Source of the DNA: an uncultured Prevotellaceae bacterium
Lineage (GTDB): Bacteria; Bacteroidota; Bacteroidia; Bacteroidales; Bacteroidaceae
Direction: 5' to 3'
DNA: 41,630 nucleotides
Assembly (NCBI GenBank): GCA_902786565.1
Contig: CADACW010000042.1
Span: 1 to 41,630 of the forward strand
In this document: positions 38,580 through 41,630 of the stretch, piece by piece
Layout: each line of letters opens with the position of its first letter
Position numbering within the stretch: position 1 is the first letter of the stretch
The notes under the pieces: generated by a model
What the model was told of the DNA's origin: nothing
The model's database searches: none
The model's input: the letters and a program-made list of their open reading frames with translations, nothing else
Position numbers and translations under genes: made by a program

Positions 38580-38870
38580 CTAACAGAAACGTATGTCGGC
38601 AATCACTTGGTTGCCGACATATTGGTTTAGGCGCGTCACGAACTCCTGGCGGCGCATGGACAGCTCGGCGCGCAGGGCGGGGACGCTCATCGACACGTAG
38701 AGCGTCTGGTTGTAGATGCGTACTTGGGTGGTATAGCGGGCAATGGCCTCGCCGGCTACCGTTGGCCACGACTCTATGAGCCGCTTTTGCAGCAGCGGTG
38801 TCTCCAGTCCCTGAATGTGCAGGTTCCGCAGGATGAGTTCCCCAACAGGTTTTACGTTACGCTTGAACAT
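38580..38870 (-). CDS. DUF721 domain protein (DciA-like)
   Basis: This 96-residue protein has the DUF721 pattern: LQKRLIESWPTVAGEAIARYT near residues 27-47, then LYVSMSVPALRAELSMRRQEF. DciA proteins of this type help load the replicative helicase in bacteria without DnaC. It follows recF by one base, a usual pairing in Bacteroidetes, and converges with the PD-(D/E)XK gene. Confidence 0.9.
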   Translation of the reverse strand: MFKRNVKPVGELILRNLHIQGLETPLLQKRLIESWPTVAGEAIARYTTQVRIYNQTLYVSMSVPALRAELSMRRQEFVTRLNQYVGNQVIADIRFC

Positions 38871-38871
38871 A

Positions 38872-40014
38872 TCAATTTTCGGTGATTTGGCCGTCTTCTA
38901 CGTGGAAGAGCTTGTAGTCGAAGTGGCCGTGCGACAGGATTTGGTCTATATGGTCGCGGTTGGTGTCGGTGATGAATATCTGGCCGAAGCGGTCGCCGGC
39001 CACCAGTCGGATGATTTGCTCCACGCGGTTGGCGTCCAGTTTGTCGAAGATGTCGTCGAGCAGCAGCAGCGGTGTCACCGCCTCCGACTGGCGCTGGCCG
39101 AACACGCCGTCCACTTTCAGTTCGTGGCTGCGCAGAAACTCGAAGAGTGCCAACTTCAGTGCGATGACGAAACTTTTCTGCTGGCCCTGGCTGCCCTCGC
39201 GGCGCATGGGGTGGCCGTCGAGCATGATTTCCAGGTCGTCGCGGTGTATGCCGTGCAGCGAGTAGCCCACGGCGCGGTCTTTCGTCCTGCCCCCTTGTAT
39301 CACTTGCAGCAACGGACCCCGCTGACAGTGCGAGGTGTAGCAGAGCGTCACCCGCTCGTGGCCGTCGGCAATGGTGTCGTAGAGTTGCTGGAAGAGTGGG
39401 GCGAGTTTCTCCACGAAGGCCGCCCGCCGGCTGAAGATGTGCTCACCCTCGCGGGCCATCTGCTCCTCCCAGAGGGCCATCACCTCCGGGTCGGGCTCCT
39501 GGTCCTCCTGCCTGAGCATGGCGTTGCGCTGCTGCAACGCCTTGTTGTAGCGGTTCAGCGCCTCTATATACGACTTGTCGAGCTGTGCCACAGCCTGGTC
39601 CATCAGTCGGCGCCGCTCCTCGCTTCCCCCCTCTATGAGAAGTGTGTCGCCGGGCGAGACCAGCACGATGGGTATCAGCCCGATGTGTTCAGACAGTCGC
39701 TTATATTCCTTCTTGTTCCGCTTGAAGTGCTTCTTCGTGCCGCGCTTCATGCCGCAATAGATGTTGAGCGGCTCTGCTTCGCCCTTCGGCAGATAGTTGC
39801 CCTCCAGCATGAAGAAGTCCTCGCCGTGGCGGATGGCCAGCGAGTCCTGCGTGGTCTGTGCCGAGTGGCACAACGAAAGGAAGAAGATGGCGTCCAGCAC
39901 ATTGGTCTTGCCGGCACCGTTGTGGCCTATGAAGCAATTGATCTTTGGCGACAGCTGAAGGGTGGCCTCTGCAATGTTCTTATAGTTGACGACGGACAGT
40001 TGTTGAAGTATCAT
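38872..40014 (-). CDS. recF: DNA replication and repair protein RecF
   Basis: This 380-residue SMC-like ATPase acts in gap repair with RecO and RecR. The Walker A GHNGAGKTN (near residues 31-39), the signature segment REGSQGQQKSFVIALKLA and Walker B LLLLDDIFDKLD are present. The start is MILQQLSVVNYKN at 40014; the ATG at 40038 overlaps the -7 box and is excluded. It leads the recF-DUF721 unit and diverges from greA. Confidence 0.96.
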   Translation of the reverse strand: MILQQLSVVNYKNIAEATLQLSPKINCFIGHNGAGKTNVLDAIFFLSLCHSAQTTQDSLAIRHGEDFFMLEGNYLPKGEAEPLNIYCGMKRGTKKHFKRNKKEYKRLSEHIGLIPIVLVSPGDTLLIEGGSEERRRLMDQAVAQLDKSYIEALNRYNKALQQRNAMLRQEDQEPDPEVMALWEEQMAREGEHIFSRRAAFVEKLAPLFQQLYDTIADGHERVTLCYTSHCQRGPLLQVIQGGRTKDRAVGYSLHGIHRDDLEIMLDGHPMRREGSQGQQKSFVIALKLALFEFLRSHELKVDGVFGQRQSEAVTPLLLLDDIFDKLDANRVEQIIRLVAGDRFGQIFITDTNRDHIDQILSHGHFDYKLFHVEDGQITEN

Positions 40015-40035
40015 CTTCGGTAAATAATAGGTTTG

Positions 40036-40066
40036 CAAAGGTAGCGCATTTTTGTCAGACAGCCAA
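40036..40066 (-). promoter_or_regulatory. Promoter of recF
   Basis: On the minus strand: TTGGC (40066-40062), 18 bases, TACCTTTG (40043-40036). Confidence 0.8.
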
Positions 40067-40082
40067 ATTTTGTGGAAAAAAT

Positions 40083-40113
40083 TTGGTGGTATCGGAAAAA
40101 AACCTTACCTTTG
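40083..40113 (+). promoter_or_regulatory. Promoter of greA
   Basis: TTGGT (40083-40087), 18 bases, TACCTTTG (40106-40113). It lies back to back with the recF promoter; the two -33 boxes are 16 bases apart. Confidence 0.8.
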
Positions 40114-40118
40114 CACCC

Positions 40119-40264
40119 GAAATAGGTATAAGAACACACAGGAGGTAACGAGGATTCCGACAGAGCAGATAATAGTCGGGATTCTTTATTTTTTGGCGAC
40201 CCAAAATAATACCTCCCGTTCTGCTACCTCCAGTCAAGCGAATAATAACAAAAACGAAAAAGAA
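40119..40264 (+). promoter_or_regulatory. Structured greA leader with attenuator-like hairpin
   Basis: The leader is about 146 bases. GATTCCGAC (40153-40161) can pair with GTCGGGATTC (40175-40184), with a T-rich run (TTTATTTTTT) directly after, like an intrinsic terminator. GGAGGTA (40141-40147) can pair with either of two TACCTCC copies (40210-40216, 40225-40231), a possible alternative fold. Regulation is inferred. Confidence 0.5.
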
Positions 40265-40732
40265 ATGGCTTATATGTCACAAGAGGGCTATGACAATCTC
40301 ATAGCCGAACTGAAACGCCTGGAGGGTGTGGAGCGCCCAAAGGCATCGGCCGCCATCGCGGAAGCACGCGACAAGGGCGACCTGAGTGAGAACTCGGAGT
40401 ATGAGGCTGCCAAGGAGGCCCAGGCCCATTTGGAGTCGAAAATCAATCAGCTGAAGCAGTCTATCAGCGAGGCTAAAATCGTGGACACGTCGCGTCTGAG
40501 CAGCGACTCGGTGCAGATACTCTCGAAGGTTGAAATGACCAACCTGGCCAACAAGGCCCGCATGACCTACACCATCGTCAGCGAGAGCGAGGCCGACCTG
40601 CGCCAGGGCAAAATCAGCATCCAGACCCCCATCGCACAGGGGCTGCTCAACCACAAAGTGGGCGAAGAGGTGGAAGTGAAAATTCCCCGTGGCACCATCA
40701 AGCTGCGCATAGAGAAAATCACTGTAGGGTAA
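40265..40732 (+). CDS. greA: Transcription elongation factor GreA
   Basis: This 155-residue protein rescues backtracked RNA polymerase. The N-terminal coiled coil carries the acidic tip ARDKGDLSENSEYEAAKEAQ (Asp and Glu residues near 40-50). The C-terminal domain has YTIVSESEADLRQGKISIQTPI and a final hydrophobic strand IKLRIEKITVG. The start MAYMSQEGYDNL at 40265 fits family length; the frame is open upstream but that part is untranslated leader after the promoter. A HIT gene follows. Confidence 0.96.
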   Translation: MAYMSQEGYDNLIAELKRLEGVERPKASAAIAEARDKGDLSENSEYEAAKEAQAHLESKINQLKQSISEAKIVDTSRLSSDSVQILSKVEMTNLANKARMTYTIVSESEADLRQGKISIQTPIAQGLLNHKVGEEVEVKIPRGTIKLRIEKITVG

Positions 40733-40764
40733 TTGTGAATTGATAATTGTGAATTGTTAATTGT
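40731..40764 (+). repeat. 14-base tandem repeat between greA and the HIT gene
   Basis: AATTGTGAATTGAT (40731-40744), AATTGTGAATTGTT (40745-40758) and the partial AATTGT (40759-40764). It runs from the greA stop to just before the next start codon and would form an AT-rich ribosome landing site. Confidence 0.8.
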
Positions 40765-40765
40765 T

Positions 40766-41164
40766 ATGGATATTTTCAGCAAAATTGCCGCTGGCGAGAT
40801 ACCCAGCTACAAGTGTGCAGAGAGTGAGAAGTTCTACGCTTTTCTCGACATCAATCCCGTGGTCAAGGGCCATACGTTGGTGATTCCGCGCCGCGAGGTG
40901 GACTACATTTTCGATATGGACGACACCGAGATTGCCGAGTTCCAGGTCTTTGCCAAGCAGGTGGCCGTAGCCATCCGTAAAGCTTTCCCCTGCAAGAAGG
41001 TGGCCCAGGTGGTGCTTGGCCTGGAGGTGCCCCATGCACACATCCACCTCATCCCGATGAACACCGAGGCCGACGTGGACTTCCGCCGCGAGAAGCTCCA
41101 GCTCCCCGCAGAGGAGATGCAGCAGACCGCCGACAAAATCTACGAGGCGTTCAAAAACGCCTGA
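40766..41164 (+). CDS. HIT family hydrolase
   Basis: This 132-residue protein has the histidine triad HAHIHLIPM near residues 95-103 and the start MDIFSKIAAGEIPSYK typical of Hint-like nucleotide hydrolases. It would act on AMP-linked substrates in the cytosol. The ATG at 40766 is preferred to an in-frame TTG at 40754. It is probably co-transcribed with greA and ends at a strong terminator. Confidence 0.94.
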   Translation: MDIFSKIAAGEIPSYKCAESEKFYAFLDINPVVKGHTLVIPRREVDYIFDMDDTEIAEFQVFAKQVAVAIRKAFPCKKVAQVVLGLEVPHAHIHLIPMNTEADVDFRREKLQLPAEEMQQTADKIYEAFKNA

Positions 41165-41181
41165 ACACCATCCAAACAGAT

Positions 41182-41226
41182 TCACGCGATGCGCATACTA
41201 AAAAATGTGCATCGCGTGATTTTTTT
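41182..41226 (+). terminator. Terminator of the greA-HIT unit
   Basis: Arms TCACGCGATGCGCA (41182-41195) and TGTGCATCGCGTGA (41206-41219) pair over 14 bases with one G-T pair, followed by seven T. Confidence 0.92.
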
Positions 41227-41300
41227 CATTAGGCAAAAGCCCACAATTGGCGTTCGGAAAACCGCCTGTTCAGCCCCCGTCAGCACCATTCCTCCCTTTA

Positions 41301-41344
41301 AGACAAGTGCCTTTTGTCTCCGCGATAAAAGGCACTTATCTCTG
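41301..41344. repeat. Diverged two-unit copy of the 22-base palindromic repeat
   Basis: AGACAAGTGCCTTTTGTCTC (41301-41320) and GATAAAAGGCACTTATCTCT (41324-41343) match units one and two of the array at 23931-23996. The second is nearly identical to the middle unit there. Confidence 0.85.
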
Positions 41345-41404
41345 AGGGCGATTTTTTTCTGCAATCCAACATTCCCCTTGATTTTTGTCTTAGAGTGGTT
41401 TGCC

Positions 41405-41572
41405 TTACCAGTCTGTATCGGGTTCGGAAGAACTAGCAGATTTTAAGACATCTTCCACTTCCTTGAGTGTCTTTTTGACTTTTTGGAATAACACGGGAAA
41501 AGCAGCATTGTATAATTTGCGGCGTTCTTCCTCCTGTTTTCCGCGCTCATCTGTCCAAAAAATTAAACTATC
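41405..41572 (-). pseudogene. Possible gene remnant, 55 codons without a start
   Basis: A minus-strand open frame reads DSLIFWTDERGKQEEERRKL and ends SSSEPDTDW before a stop at 41407-41405. The charged helical composition looks like the real end of a protein. The frame is closed upstream by TAG (41575-41573) with no start codon between. It may be the decayed 3' end of a mobile-type gene, or chance. The rest of 41227-41630 shows only the repeat above and nothing else I can name. Confidence 0.35.
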
Positions 41573-41630
41573 CTAAAAATCAGGCATTTGCGTGCGAAAA
41601 ACTTGCAAATATGGGTGTCCCGCGCTAACT

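Noticed and set aside
1-41630. tRNA or rRNA genes
   Set aside because: I saw no cloverleaf with a TTCGA-type arm and CCA-side stem, and no rRNA-like stretch.

Overview
The window looks like a chromosomal stretch from a Bacteroidales bacterium, most likely a Prevotellaceae-type gut or rumen organism (inference). Supporting this, nearly every recognisable promoter has the Bacteroidetes form: a -33 box TTGGY or TTTG and a -7 box TAnnTTTG, usually exactly 18 bases apart. Most starts lack a Shine-Dalgarno sequence. The gene families are also typical of the group: GH97, GH31 and GH3 glycosidases, Lut lactate oxidation, DUF721-RecF, and several AAA/PD-(D/E)XK accessory ATPases. Housekeeping genes are GC-rich, while several accessory genes are visibly AT-richer.

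Layout. 1-3200: an AAA/DUF4143 ATPase and a large unknown cytosolic protein. 3215-5995: lutABC for L-lactate oxidation. 6071-6212: a promoter and terminator with no ORF between them, a candidate small RNA. 6211-9203 (minus): an S9 lipoprotein peptidase followed by argB. 9302-11286: a compact putative RiPP locus, with a radical SAM/SPASM maturase and a PqqD-like recognition protein on the minus strand and a 64-residue precursor-like peptide divergently on the plus strand. 11399-12276 (minus): three small envelope or stress proteins (YtxH-like, holin-X-like, unknown). 12497-14564: SPOR lipoprotein, ruvX (TTG start), def and hsp20. 14702-19051: a plus-strand operon (52-residue membrane peptide, CYTH phosphatase, aldo/keto reductase, pyridoxamine kinase) with a NotI-like type II restriction-modification pair inserted just before the kinase with 4-base overlaps. 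19067-23790 (minus): a SAM methyltransferase with a THUMP-like tail, an AAA/PD-(D/E)XK ATPase and a long-chain acyl-CoA ligase. 24254-32017: a glycan operon made of a two-enzyme GH97-GH31 fusion, a short-repeat secreted protein and a GH3 enzyme. 32102-33641: an AAA/PD-(D/E)XK gene broken by loss of its P-loop. 33702-37539: pectinesterase, miaA, a lipid kinase and map. 37620-38546: a PD-(D/E)XK transposase-like nuclease with a repeat tail. 38580-41164: DUF721 and recF divergent from greA and a HIT protein. 41301-41572: a dispersed palindromic repeat and a gene remnant.

How the parts work together. Lactate oxidation and acyl-CoA formation serve central metabolism. The GH operon, with no SusC/SusD in view, and the pectinesterase point to plant cell-wall glycan use. 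The best candidate for an undescribed system is the RiPP locus: its precursor-like peptide has a Cys-x-Cys pair, a glycine-rich stretch and an acidic tail, next to a maturase with all seven SPASM cysteines and a separate recognition protein. Other notable items are the GH97-GH31 fusion, the nested NotI-like R-M system, the orphan small RNA unit, an attenuator-like greA leader, a hairpin-promoter cassette shared by two ATPase genes, and a 22-base palindromic repeat family.
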